A stretch of DNA of 64,000 nucleotides from the NCBI GenBank assembly GCA_029210695.1, contig JARGFH010000004.1, positions 54,467 to 118,466 of the forward strand, written 5' to 3'. Positions 50,649 to 58,920 of this stretch are shown one piece after another. This DNA is from Acidimicrobiia bacterium (GTDB lineage Bacteria > Actinomycetota > Acidimicrobiia > Spongiisociales > JAHEDJ01). Numbering within the stretch: position 1 is the first letter of the stretch; every line of letters begins with the position of its first letter. A program made the translations under genes and the position numbers. The notes under the pieces were generated by a model. It had not been told where the DNA came from, did no database searches, and saw only the letters and a program-made list of their open reading frames with translations.

Positions 50649-52439
50649 GTGGAATATCAGGCGCTCTATCGCAAGTACCGGCCCCAGAGTTTCTCTGAGA
50701 TCATCGGTCAGGGTCACGTCACCGAGACCCTGTCGCGCGAGGTGGTCGATGGCAAGGTTGCTCATGCATACCTCTTTGCCGGCCCGCGCGGAACGGGAAA
50801 GACAACGGCTGCCCGCATCCTTGCCAAGACACTGAATTGTACCGACCGCCAGGCGGCCGGTGAGCCGTGCAACCGGTGCGGCTCGTGTGTCGCCATCACT
50901 GAGGGCTCGTCGCTCGACGTCATCGAGCTGGATGCAGCATCACACAACAGCGTCGACGATATCCGTGACATGCGGGTGAGTGTTTCGACCGTCGCCTCGG
51001 CCGGTGGGGCCAAGCGAATCTTCATCCTGGATGAGGCCCATATGCTGTCGAAAGCGGCCGGCAATGCCCTCCTCAAGACCCTGGAAGAGCCGCCGGATCA
51101 CGTCCATTTTGTTCTGGCGACGACCGAGCCGTACAAGCTGCTCGACACAATCCGGAGCAGGGCGCAGCGCTTCGATTTTCATTCCGTGTCGATTGCTGCC
51201 CTCGTCAAGCATCTCGACTCCATCAGTGACAAAGAGGGCTATCAGCGATCTGAGGAAGCGCTCGTTTCTGTCGCCCGGCATGCACGGGGTTCGGTGAGGG
51301 ACTCGATGAGCCTGCTCGAACAGGTGGCAGCGCTCGGCGAGTCCACAGTTGAAGTTGCCGGGGTGAATCGTGCGCTGGGGCTGGCGGACAGGGAAGTGTA
51401 CGGCCGGCTCGGTTCGGCGGTTGCAGATCTCGATGCTCGCTCGGCTCTCGAAATGGTGGCGACTCTCGCAGCAGAGGGTGTCGACCTTCGCCGTTTCGTG
51501 GCTGAGGCGATCGCCTTCTTCCGCGGCGTGTTTCTTGTCAAGTATGCGCCGAACCTTCCCGACATCGTCGATGAGCCGCAGGACGTGATCGACGACTGGC
51601 GCCGGATCGCCGATGAGTTGTCGGCGTCCGATGTACTGCGCGTGCTCGACGTCATGTCGGAGGCTCTGATCCAACTTCGGGAAGGCCGGGAGGAGCGCCT
51701 GATGATCGAACTGGCGCTGCTGAAGATCACCAGGCCTGAGGTCGCCTCCGACCCGGCCTCTCTCGCCGCCCGGATCGAACATCTCGAGCAGCGAGTGAAA
51801 CGGCTTGGAGCAGGTACGGCCTCCGTGATCCCGCCAACCGCCGCCCAGCCCGCCAAAGCTCAGCCGATCCCTCCATCGACACCTCCGGCACCCGTCGTGA
51901 CCCCGGAGCCGGTCGTCGAGGAAGCTCCGATAGCCGACGAGCCGTTCGAAGACGTTGCGGCCGAGCAGGAGGAAGTGGTGTCAGACGCACCGTCGCCTCC
52001 CGCCGACACCTCCGGCGAACCCGGCCCCGCCTTCACGTTCCTGGACCTCCAATCCATCTGGCCGGAACTGGTTGCCGGTGTACGGGACACCCTCGGCTCC
52101 CGAAAGTATGCACTGTTTCGAGAGGCCAGCCCCGGAGCGGTTGAGGGTTCGGTACTGGTGATGCACCTTCCCGAACATCGCACGTTCCATTTGCAGCAGC
52201 TCAAATCGGACGGCTCGGTGGCGGCACTGGTGGCGGCCAAGGCTGCGGAGTTGCTCGGCGCTCATGTCACGATTGAGTTCAGGGCCTTCGGTGATCCTCA
52301 GTTGGCAGAGGTAACGGAGCTGCCGCTCATTCCCGACAAGGACGACCTGGCTGAAGCGCCGGCGGAGGGAACCGATCCGACCAGCTTGATGACCGAGTTC
52401 CTCGGTGCAGAAGTGGTTGACGAGGTAGACAACACCTAG
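50649..52439 (+). CDS. dnaX: DNA polymerase III gamma/tau subunit
   Basis: A 596-residue clamp-loader ATPase. It begins EYQALYRKYRPQSFSEIIGQ, then Walker A GPRGTGKTTAARILAK, a zinc module (CTDRQAAGEPCNRCGSC), the SSLDVIELDAASHNSV motif, Walker B IFILDEAHML, and sensor 1 FVLATTEPYKL. Residues about 395-480 are a Pro/Glu-rich linker, followed by a tau-like C-terminal domain. GTG 50649 was chosen since the conserved N-terminus begins there; ATG 50580 adds 23 unconserved residues. It leads the dnaX-ybaB-recR group. No frameshift heptamer for a separate gamma form was noticed. Confidence 0.95.
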   Translation: MEYQALYRKYRPQSFSEIIGQGHVTETLSREVVDGKVAHAYLFAGPRGTGKTTAARILAKTLNCTDRQAAGEPCNRCGSCVAITEGSSLDVIELDAASHNSVDDIRDMRVSVSTVASAGGAKRIFILDEAHMLSKAAGNALLKTLEEPPDHVHFVLATTEPYKLLDTIRSRAQRFDFHSVSIAALVKHLDSISDKEGYQRSEEALVSVARHARGSVRDSMSLLEQVAALGESTVEVAGVNRALGLADREVYGRLGSAVADLDARSALEMVATLAAEGVDLRRFVAEAIAFFRGVFLVKYAPNLPDIVDEPQDVIDDWRRIADELSASDVLRVLDVMSEALIQLREGREERLMIELALLKITRPEVASDPASLAARIEHLEQRVKRLGAGTASVIPPTAAQPAKAQPIPPSTPPAPVVTPEPVVEEAPIADEPFEDVAAEQEEVVSDAPSPPADTSGEPGPAFTFLDLQSIWPELVAGVRDTLGSRKYALFREASPGAVEGSVLVMHLPEHRTFHLQQLKSDGSVAALVAAKAAELLGAHVTIEFRAFGDPQLAEVTELPLIPDKDDLAEAPAEGTDPTSLMTEFLGAEVVDEVDNT

Positions 52440-52513
52440 ACCTGCGTCGAGCTGCCCGGTTGGGGAATCCGTCAGGTCGGCACCGAAGGGCCATCCTGAA
52501 TGTCGTCTAGTGA

Positions 52514-52519
52514 TACTCT
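52514..52519 (+). promoter_or_regulatory. TACTCT -10 hexamer, leaderless start of ybaB
   Basis: Ends 7 nt before the ATG at 52527. Confidence 0.45.
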
Positions 52520-52526
52520 CTCCGTC

Positions 52527-52853
52527 ATGGGTATGAGACCTCAAGACATGCGCAAGCTGATGCAGCAGGCGCAGCAGATGCAGGAACAACTCGCCGCCGC
52601 GCAGAACGAACTGGCCGCCGCCACGTTTGACGGGAGCGCCGGAGGCGGCATGGTCAAGGCAACGGTTACGGGCTCGAATGAGGTCGTCACCGTCGAGATC
52701 GACCCGGCTGTGATAGACCCGGACGATGCCGAGATGCTCGGCGATTTGGTCGTGGCAGCCGTCAACCAGGCGATGAAAAACGCAGCCGATGCTGCGCAGC
52801 AATCGCTGGGTGGGTTGACCGGCGGACTCGATCTCGGCGGTCTACTCGGTTGA
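52527..52853 (+). CDS. ybaB: YbaB/EbfC family nucleoid-associated protein
   Basis: A 108-residue DNA-binding protein with [20 protein letters not shown] (helix), a glycine-rich turn, [18 protein letters not shown], and [18 protein letters not shown]. It is placed between dnaX and recR, as in most bacteria. The start at 52527 agrees with a -10 hexamer; ATG 52500, with GAAGGG 9 nt upstream, would add nine residues and cannot be excluded. The C-terminal [14 protein letters not shown] tail is typical. Confidence 0.9.
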   Translation: MGMRPQDMRKLMQQAQQMQEQLAAAQNELAAATFDGSAGGGMVKATVTGSNEVVTVEIDPAVIDPDDAEMLGDLVVAAVNQAMKNAADAAQQSLGGLTGGLDLGGLLG

Positions 52854-53446
52854 TGTTTGAAGGGCCAATTCAGCGACTCATCGACGAGTTGGCGCGACTG
52901 CCCGGGATTGGCCAGAAGTCGGCCCAGCGGCTCGCGTTCCATCTGCTCAACACAGAGCGGGCCGATGCTCAGCGTCTGGCCAGCGCCATCATCGACATGC
53001 GGGATCAGGTGCGGTTGTGTGGCCGGTGTTTCAACGTCACCGGTGCGGAAGAATGCACGATTTGCCGCGATCTCAGGCGCGACCCAACCATCGTGTGTGT
53101 TGTCGAGCGGGCCCAGGAGATCGTCGTCATTGAGAAAACACAGGAGTTTCGCGGGCGCTACCACGTGCTGGGAGGAGCCCTTTCTCCGATCGATGGAATC
53201 GGCCCCGGCCAGTTGCGGATCTCAGAGTTGCGCGTTCGGATCGGCAACGAGGGAATCGAGGAGCTGATCGTGGCGACGAACCCGACGATCGAGGGCGACA
53301 CGACTGCCATGTATCTCGCTCGTGAGCTGAAACCTCTCGGCGTGAAGGTGACGAGACTCGCAAGCGGCCTCCCCGTTGGAGGAGACCTGGACTACGCCGA
53401 CGAGTTGACCCTCGGGCGGGCACTGGTGGGTCGCCGCGAGATCTGA
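52853..53446 (+). CDS. recR: Recombination protein RecR
   Basis: A 197-residue RecR with the helix-hairpin-helix [20 protein letters not shown], the zinc finger [16 protein letters not shown], and the Toprim domain ([30 protein letters not shown]). It loads RecA at gaps with RecF and RecO. Its ATG shares a base with the ybaB stop (TGATG). Confidence 0.96.
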   Translation: MFEGPIQRLIDELARLPGIGQKSAQRLAFHLLNTERADAQRLASAIIDMRDQVRLCGRCFNVTGAEECTICRDLRRDPTIVCVVERAQEIVVIEKTQEFRGRYHVLGGALSPIDGIGPGQLRISELRVRIGNEGIEELIVATNPTIEGDTTAMYLARELKPLGVKVTRLASGLPVGGDLDYADELTLGRALVGRREI

Positions 53447-53491
53447 CGGCCGCACCTTCCCTCCCGCAGGATCCGCCCCCGGGCGGGCGGA

Positions 53492-53497
53492 TAGGCT
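53492..53497 (+). promoter_or_regulatory. TAGGCT -10 hexamer upstream of the DUF3524 gene
   Basis: Ends 9 nt before the ATG at 53507, within the short gap after recR. Confidence 0.4.
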
Positions 53498-53506
53498 GCC
53501 CGGTAG

Positions 53507-54601
53507 ATGCGCATTCTCCTTGTTGAGCCGTATTTCGGTGGATCCCACCAGGCCTGGGCCGATGGCTATGCCGGTCACAGCCACCACGACATCCATCTGC
53601 TGACTCTGCCGGCCAGGTTCTGGACCTGGCGGATGCGGGGTGGTGCTGTGACACTCGCTGAGGAGACGGAGCAATGGGTCCGGCAGCACGGCCGGCCCGA
53701 CTTAGTCCTGGCCACCGACATGCTCGATCTTCCGGCCTATTTGGGAGCTGCCAGGAAGAGCCTCGGCGATACGCCCGTTGCGTACTACCTGCACGAGAGC
53801 CAGTTCACCTACCCGTGGTCGCCGCAGCTGCGTTCGGATTTCCAGTACGCCTATGTCAACTGGGCGTCTATGCAGTCCGCTGATCTGGTTCTCTTCAACT
53901 CTGCCTTTCACCGGGATGTCGCGTTCGAACAGCTGCCGGGATTCCTTCGTCAGTTCCCGGACTTCACGCACGAACACCTGATCGACGCGGTTCGAGCCAG
54001 GTCGTCGGTGCTGCATGTCGGTGTCGACTTGCACCGCCTCGACGAAGTCGCCACATCGAGTGGGAGCGAGCCGCCGCTGATTCTGTGGAATCAACGCTGG
54101 GAGCATGACAAGGATCCGGCTGCGTTCTTCCGGGCCCTGTTCGGGGTCGCCGACGATGGCGTCGGTTTTCGCCTGGCCGTCTGCGGGGAGAACTTCCGGC
54201 AGGTGCCTGAGGAGTTCGCCGAAGCCGAGCACCGACTAGCGGATCACCTGATCCACTTCGGGTTTGCAGATGAGGAGGCGTATGTGCGACTGCTTCGGAG
54301 TGCCGACGTGGTTGCGAGCACGGCACTTCATGAGTTCTTCGGTATCGCGGTCGTGGAAGCCGCATACGCCGGTGCGTTTCCGGTTCTTCCGGACCGCCTG
54401 TCATATCCGGAGATCATGCCCGAATCGGTCCACGATCTGTCGCTCTATCAGGAAGGTGAACTTCAAGAACGACTCCGCTGGGCGCTCGGGCACCCGGCCG
54501 AGCGTCGAGCTGCGGCTGCGTCCCTCAAGGTCCCACTCGGGCGATTCGATTGGTCCGAAATGGCACCGACCTACGACCGGGTGCTGGCGGCGCTCACCTA
54601 G
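53507..54601 (+). CDS. DUF3524 glycosyltransferase, QTMAN/GTDC1-like
   Basis: A 364-residue GT-B glycosyltransferase. The N-terminal DUF3524 domain is recognised by ILLVEPYFGGSHQAWADGY, FWTWRMRGGA, and YYLHESQFTYPWS. The C-terminal half has LILWNQRWEHDKDP and the nucleotide-sugar binding sequence STALHEFFGIAVVEAAYAG. Animal GTDC1 mannosylates the queuosine of tRNA-Asp, and bacterial homologues have been linked to the same modification. No queuosine synthesis gene lies in the window, so the acceptor is uncertain. GDP-mannose could come from the ManC at 32486. Confidence 0.85.
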   Translation: MRILLVEPYFGGSHQAWADGYAGHSHHDIHLLTLPARFWTWRMRGGAVTLAEETEQWVRQHGRPDLVLATDMLDLPAYLGAARKSLGDTPVAYYLHESQFTYPWSPQLRSDFQYAYVNWASMQSADLVLFNSAFHRDVAFEQLPGFLRQFPDFTHEHLIDAVRARSSVLHVGVDLHRLDEVATSSGSEPPLILWNQRWEHDKDPAAFFRALFGVADDGVGFRLAVCGENFRQVPEEFAEAEHRLADHLIHFGFADEEAYVRLLRSADVVASTALHEFFGIAVVEAAYAGAFPVLPDRLSYPEIMPESVHDLSLYQEGELQERLRWALGHPAERRAAAASLKVPLGRFDWSEMAPTYDRVLAALT

Positions 54602-54604
54602 CGC

Positions 54605-54610
54605 TACCCT
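54605..54610 (+). promoter_or_regulatory. TACCCT -10 hexamer upstream of the HAD gene
   Basis: Ends 9 nt before the ATG at 54620 and starts 4 nt after the glycosyltransferase gene. Confidence 0.4.
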
Positions 54611-54619
54611 TTGAGGCTC

Positions 54620-55282
54620 ATGCAGCACGTCGTATGGGATTGGAACGGGACACTTCTCAACGACCTCGAGCAGGTCGTGCAGTCGGTCAATGTTGCGTTG
54701 GCGTCATTCAATGCCGGCCCGATTACAGCCGACGACTATCGAGCCGGATATACGCGCCCGGTCGTCTTGTTTTACGAACACCTCTTGAGCCGCCCGGTCA
54801 GTGATGAGGAGTGGGAACAACTCGATATCGTGTTCCACCACGCTTACCGGGAAGCACTGGCTGAGGCGCAACTGACGCCTGATGCTCTGGCGGCCATGGA
54901 GGCAGTCGACGACGCCGGCTGGACCCAGTCGCTTCTGTCGATGTTTCCTCACGATGAGTTGCTCGAGGCGCTGGCAGGGCGGGGAATCGGGGATAGGTTG
55001 GTCGCGATCGATGGATTGCGGGCAGGGAGGGGGGACCGCAAATACGGCAGCCTCGTTCGACACCTGGAGCACGTCGCTCACAAGATCGGGACACCGCTCG
55101 ATCCTACGACGGTGGTGATGATTGGAGATGCGCTCGACGATGCCGATGCTGCCGAGGGTCTCGGCATCAAGTGCGTCCTCTACGCCAGCGGATCGCACCC
55201 GCGGGCGAAGCTCGAGGCCACGGGACATCCAGTTTCAGATTCGTTGATCGAAGCGCTGGCAGTGGCAGGTGTGACCGCCTAA
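54620..55282 (+). CDS. HAD family hydrolase, phosphoglycolate phosphatase-like
   Basis: A 220-residue HAD protein with the unusual but functional motif I VVWDWNGTLLND (Asp nucleophile and second Asp replaced by Asn in DWN), a helical cap, the Lys of motif III in GDRKYGSL, and motif IV VVMIGDALDDADAA. In many HAD hydrolases motif I is DxD; here D-W-N is seen, as in some Gph-like proteins. The substrate is unknown. An in-frame TTG at 54611 is possible, but the ATG fits the usual family beginning. Confidence 0.82.
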   Translation: MQHVVWDWNGTLLNDLEQVVQSVNVALASFNAGPITADDYRAGYTRPVVLFYEHLLSRPVSDEEWEQLDIVFHHAYREALAEAQLTPDALAAMEAVDDAGWTQSLLSMFPHDELLEALAGRGIGDRLVAIDGLRAGRGDRKYGSLVRHLEHVAHKIGTPLDPTTVVMIGDALDDADAAEGLGIKCVLYASGSHPRAKLEATGHPVSDSLIEALAVAGVTA

Positions 55283-55295
55283 CCGTCCTCCGGGT

Positions 55296-55325
55296 CCTCG
55301 CCTAGCTCCATACCGGTAGGCGAGG
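55296..55325. terminator. Bidirectional terminator between HAD and lipoprotein genes
   Basis: 9-bp arms CCTCGCCTA/TAGGCGAGG with a 12-nt loop, between converging genes. Confidence 0.65.
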
Positions 55326-55335
55326 GAGCCGCCGA

Positions 55336-55908
55336 TCAGGGTTGTAGCTGAGTGAAGATCCCCTGGCATTGCGCCATCGCGGCTTGAAAAACCGGGTCGT
55401 TCTGATCGATCCCGGCACCCAGCTCGAAGAACCCGCTCATGCCGGTCGAGAAGTCGGGATCGGGCATGTCGTAGCCGTTCTCACGCATGCACGTCGTGAA
55501 CTCGAGGAACGTGTCCTGTAACTCGACGAGGTCCGGCATTTGTCCTCCTCCGAACGAAACGCCTTCCAGGTACTCCGAACAGGCAGTCATCGCCGTCTCG
55601 AGTGTGGCCTGGATCTCCTCGGGAGTAGAGCCAAACGCCATCATGTCGAGTTCATCCATGGTCAGGTTGCCCTCGGCGTCGAGCGTCGGGTCGGGGAAGT
55701 CCAGACCCTGATCTCGCATGCACTGCGAGAACTCGAGTGCCTGATCCTCGCTGAACTCAGTTTGCGTGGTTGTGGAGGTGTTGACGGGTGCAGGGGTCGT
55801 CGTCGAATTCTCGAGGGTGGCGATCCCATCGCCCGTGTCATCGCTCCCGCAAGCGGCAAAGAGCAAGGCGATCACCATGAGTAGCAGAATGTTGGAACGT
55901 CGTGTCAT
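55336..55908 (-). CDS. Lipoprotein with two F-x-x-C-M-R-x-x-G repeats
   Basis: A 190-residue lipoprotein with lipobox LLFAACG and a Thr-rich linker. Two similar units follow: FSQCMRDQGLDFPDP and FTTCMRENGYDMPDPD, each paired with a later Cys (ACSEYL and AQCQGIF). The four non-lipobox cysteines would make two disulfides outside the cell. This unit is common in actinobacterial lipoproteins with no known function. AGGAG is 9 nt before the ATG at 55908. Confidence 0.8.
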   Translation of the reverse strand: MTRRSNILLLMVIALLFAACGSDDTGDGIATLENSTTTPAPVNTSTTTQTEFSEDQALEFSQCMRDQGLDFPDPTLDAEGNLTMDELDMMAFGSTPEEIQATLETAMTACSEYLEGVSFGGGQMPDLVELQDTFLEFTTCMRENGYDMPDPDFSTGMSGFFELGAGIDQNDPVFQAAMAQCQGIFTQLQP

Positions 55909-55978
55909 ATCGATCATCTCCTGCCGATATTCTCCCACGGGTGCGGAGTATCGGAACTTCCGATGGCGAAGACGCCGA

Positions 55979-56006
55979 CTAGAACTCAGAACCTAGAACT
56001 CAGAAC
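55979..56006. repeat. Heptamer array, locus 3 (four units)
   Basis: CTAGAAC, TCAGAAC, CTAGAAC, TCAGAAC. On the complement this reads GAGTTCT/AGGTTCT alternating, the same units as locus 2. It is 10 nt beyond the end of glpX. Confidence 0.75.
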
Positions 56007-56015
56007 CTGTTGGCC

Positions 56016-57002
56016 TCAGTCGTAAACGAGGGCGCTGATCTCACGCAGCTTGTTGAAGTCGTGGCGAGCGTGTAACCAGCGGACGGATCCCGTCTTCGAA
56101 CGCATCACGACCGAATGCGTGCGAGCCCCGTCGGCGAAGAACTCAACTCCGCGAAGGAACTCGCCGCCGGTCACACCGGTGGCGGCGAAGAACACGTTGT
56201 CCGACCTGACCAGGTCTCGTTGGGTGAGCACGGAGTCGATGTCGAGGCCATTCTCACGTGCGTAGATCCGCTCAGACTCGTCGCGCGGCCAGAGGCGAGC
56301 TTGAATCTCGCCACCCGTGCACGTCAGGGCCGCGGCAGCAATTACGGCCTCGGGGGATCCACCGATACCGAGCAGGATGTCAATGCCCGTGTCTTCTTCT
56401 GCGGTGGCGATGGCGCCCGAGATGTCACCATCACGGATCAGGCGGATGCGGGCGCCGACGCGGCGCACTGCGTCGATGTACCGCTGATTGCGTGGACGGT
56501 CGAGGATGATGGCCGTGATGTCGTTGACGTCCTTGCCCTCGGCCGCCGCGACGGCGTGGAGATTGTCCTCGACCGGGGCATCGAGATCGATCTTTCCGGC
56601 CGCGGCCGGGCCGACGGCGATCTTGTCCATGTAGACCACGGATCCGGGCGAATACATCGATCCACGATCCGAAACCGCGATGACCGCCAGGGCCCCCGGC
56701 ATTCCCTGGGCGGAAAGCGTGGTTCCATCGACGGGATCAACGGCGACGTCGACCATTGGACCGTTGCCGTTACCGACGGCTTCGCCGTTGTAGAGCATCG
56801 GAGCCTCGTCCTTCTCGCCCTCACCAATAACGACGATGCCGTCCATGTCGACCGACCGGAGGATGGCCCGCATGCCGTCGACCGCCGCCTGATCGACGCC
56901 CTCTTTGTCTCCACGACCCTGCCAGCGGGCCGCGGCCATGGCGGCGGTCTCCGTTACCCGGGCGAGATCGAAGGCGAGGTTCCGGTCGGGTGTTTCAGTC
57001 AT
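56016..57002 (-). CDS. glpX: Fructose-1,6-bisphosphatase, class II
   Basis: A 328-residue GlpX protein with the metal/phosphate motifs VVIGEGEKDEAPML and AVDPVDGTTLSAQG, and LLGIGGSPEAVIAAA. It catalyses the gluconeogenic step to fructose-6-phosphate and is the usual FBPase of actinobacteria. It lies 1 nt after the thiolase gene. Confidence 0.96.
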   Translation of the reverse strand: MTETPDRNLAFDLARVTETAAMAAARWQGRGDKEGVDQAAVDGMRAILRSVDMDGIVVIGEGEKDEAPMLYNGEAVGNGNGPMVDVAVDPVDGTTLSAQGMPGALAVIAVSDRGSMYSPGSVVYMDKIAVGPAAAGKIDLDAPVEDNLHAVAAAEGKDVNDITAIILDRPRNQRYIDAVRRVGARIRLIRDGDISGAIATAEEDTGIDILLGIGGSPEAVIAAAALTCTGGEIQARLWPRDESERIYARENGLDIDSVLTQRDLVRSDNVFFAATGVTGGEFLRGVEFFADGARTHSVVMRSKTGSVRWLHARHDFNKLREISALVYD

Positions 57003-57003
57003 T

Positions 57004-58182
57004 TCAGGCCACCTTCACTATGAGCGCGTCACCCTGTCCACCGCCGCCGCACAGGGTGGCTGCTCCGATGCCGCCTCCCCGCTGCCGGAGGGCATTGATC
57101 AGCGTCACGACGAGCCGGGCGCCGGTGGCACCGATCGGATGACCCAGCGCAACCGCGCCGCCGTTGACATTGACCTTGTCAACCGGGATGTCGAGCAGTC
57201 TGGCCGACCAGAGGGCGACGGCCGCGAACGCTTCGTTGATCTCGACGAGATCGAGATCCGAGGCGTTCATCCCTGCTTTCTTCAGTGCGACCTGGAGGGC
57301 TTCGGCCGGCCGTTCGTGCAGCGTGGCGTCCCTTCCTCCGATTTGGCCGTAGGCGATGACCTCGGCGAGGATCGGGAGGCCGGCCGCCTCAGCTGCTTTG
57401 CGATCGGCGGCGATGACTGCTGCTCCGCCGTCCGATATCTGTGACGAGTTGCCGGCGGTGATCGTGCCATCTTCCACGAAGGCCGGTCGGAGGCGACCGA
57501 GTGACTCGGCGGTGGTCCCTGCCCTCACACCTTCGTCGGCGTCGAAGAGGATGGGGTCTCCCTTTCGCTGCGGGATGGAGAGTTGGACGATTTCGTCCGC
57601 GAAGGCACCGCTCTCGGCCGCCGCGATTGTGCGGGCATGGCTTTCAGCAGACCACTCGTCCTGTTCTTCACGACTGATCCCGAGTTGGCGATTCTTGTGA
57701 TCTGAGCTCTCGCCCATCGTGCAATGGTCGAAGGCGCAGTAGAGCCCGTCATGCAACATTACGTCGACAAGCGTGGCATCGCCGAGTCGGGTACCGTTGC
57801 GCAGTTCCCTGAGGACGTGCGGCGCGTTCGTCATCGACTCCATGCCGCCGGCCACCACGAACGACGCCTCACCGAGTCGGATCGAACGGTCGGCGAGCCC
57901 GATGGCGGCCAGGCCGGATAGGCACACCTTGTTGATCGTGATTGCCGGGACGGTCATGGGGATGCCGGCTCGAGTGGCGGCAACGCGGGAAGTGATCTGA
58001 CCTTCTCCCGCCTGAAGTACCTGTCCGAAGATCACTTCGTCGACCTTGTCGGCATCCAGTCCCGAGCGCTCGAGCGCTCCTTCGATCGCTCTGCCGCCGA
58101 GATCCACGGCGTGAAGCGGCGACAGGCTCCCTCCGAACTTGCCGATCGCTGTGCGGGCGATCCCGCTGATGACTGCACCCAT
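57004..58182 (-). CDS. Acetyl-CoA acetyltransferase (thiolase)
   Basis: A 392-residue canonical thiolase. The nucleophile Cys87 is in ITINKVCLSG, the His in INEAFAAVAL (NEAF motif), GHPIGATGARLVV, and the second cysteine in ATLCGGGGQG. All catalytic residues are present, in contrast to the cysteine-less thiolase-like protein at 3918. It would form or cleave acetoacetyl-CoA. The adjacent methylmalonyl-CoA epimerase gene is divergent over a 69-bp gap. Confidence 0.95.
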   Translation of the reverse strand: MGAVISGIARTAIGKFGGSLSPLHAVDLGGRAIEGALERSGLDADKVDEVIFGQVLQAGEGQITSRVAATRAGIPMTVPAITINKVCLSGLAAIGLADRSIRLGEASFVVAGGMESMTNAPHVLRELRNGTRLGDATLVDVMLHDGLYCAFDHCTMGESSDHKNRQLGISREEQDEWSAESHARTIAAAESGAFADEIVQLSIPQRKGDPILFDADEGVRAGTTAESLGRLRPAFVEDGTITAGNSSQISDGGAAVIAADRKAAEAAGLPILAEVIAYGQIGGRDATLHERPAEALQVALKKAGMNASDLDLVEINEAFAAVALWSARLLDIPVDKVNVNGGAVALGHPIGATGARLVVTLINALRQRGGGIGAATLCGGGGQGDALIVKVA

Positions 58183-58237
58183 TGATCTCTACCTCCTGAC
58201 CGGGAGCCTACCTGAGGTAACGCAACGTCATTCCCGG

Positions 58238-58243
58238 TAGTCT
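58238..58243 (+). promoter_or_regulatory. TAGTCT -10 hexamer upstream of the epimerase gene
   Basis: Ends 8 nt before the GTG at 58252. Confidence 0.45.
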
Positions 58244-58251
58244 CAGAAACC

Positions 58252-58659
58252 GTGAAGCTCCTCAACCTCGATCATGTTGCTATCGCCGTCGCAGATCTCG
58301 ACGAGGCCCTTGCCGGTTATCGACGGCAATACGGCGTCGAGCCGCTCTCCCGTGAGGTCGTCGAGGAGCAGGGGGTCGAGGAGGCGATGATTCCCGTTGG
58401 GGGTTCGTTCGTGCAATTGCTCCGACCGCTGTCCGATGACTCGCCCGTCGGCCGCTTCCTGGCGAAGAACGGCCCGGGCCTTCACCATGTTGCATACGCC
58501 GTTCCCTCAATCGACGACGCGCTGGCCCACCTCAAAGCTGAGGGAGTGCGTCTCATCGACCAGTCGCCGCGTATGGGTGGGAGGGGAGCAAAGATCGCGT
58601 TTGTGCACCCCAAAGAACTGGCGGGAACGCTGATCGAGCTGGTGGAACTGCATGAATAG
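58252..58659 (+). CDS. mce: Methylmalonyl-CoA epimerase
   Basis: A 135-residue VOC protein: LDHVAIAVADLDEAL, the metal-binding His in PGLHHVAYAVP, and the Glu in TLIELVELHE. It interconverts the (S) and (R) forms of methylmalonyl-CoA in propionate metabolism. It starts with GTG and overlaps the epsilon-like gene by 8 nt. Confidence 0.93.
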   Translation: MKLLNLDHVAIAVADLDEALAGYRRQYGVEPLSREVVEEQGVEEAMIPVGGSFVQLLRPLSDDSPVGRFLAKNGPGLHHVAYAVPSIDDALAHLKAEGVRLIDQSPRMGGRGAKIAFVHPKELAGTLIELVELHE

Positions 58660-58882
58660 CGAGATCCGGATTCGCGGTGGCATTGGGCCTTCTGAGACTG
58701 CGGCGATCATGGCGGCGATTCATCAGCTCATCGAAGAGGAGCTGGCGTCCGAAGCGATGCTCACGCCCCGCAACCTCCCGACCGCCTGGGTTCGGTCGGG
58801 TCAGCGCAGGGTTGTGAGGTCCCCTCGCCACACGACGACCGAACTGAGTATCCACGGAATCACCGATGGGCAGATGGGATAG
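58652..58882 (+). CDS. Acyl-CoA carboxylase epsilon subunit-like small protein
   Basis: A 76-residue protein with IRIRGGIGPSETAAIMAAI at the N-terminus and a basic WVRSGQRRVVRSP in the second half, the pattern of actinobacterial AccE proteins that stabilise acyl-CoA carboxylase complexes. It overlaps the epimerase gene (ATGAATAG), which itself acts on the propionyl-CoA carboxylase product. No carboxylase alpha or beta gene is in the window. The match is by pattern and context; the tail differs from typical AccE. Confidence 0.65.
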   Translation: MNSEIRIRGGIGPSETAAIMAAIHQLIEEELASEAMLTPRNLPTAWVRSGQRRVVRSPRHTTTELSIHGITDGQMG

Positions 58883-58888
58883 GAAAGC

Positions 58889-58916
58889 GGTTCTAGGTTC
58901 TAGGTTGTGGGTTCTA
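58889..58916. repeat. Heptamer array, locus 4 (four units)
   Basis: GGTTCTA, GGTTCTA, GGTTGTG, GGTTCTA between the converging epsilon-like and murJ genes. Same unit as loci 2 and 3 in opposite orientation. Confidence 0.75.
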
Positions 58917-58920
58917 TTGC

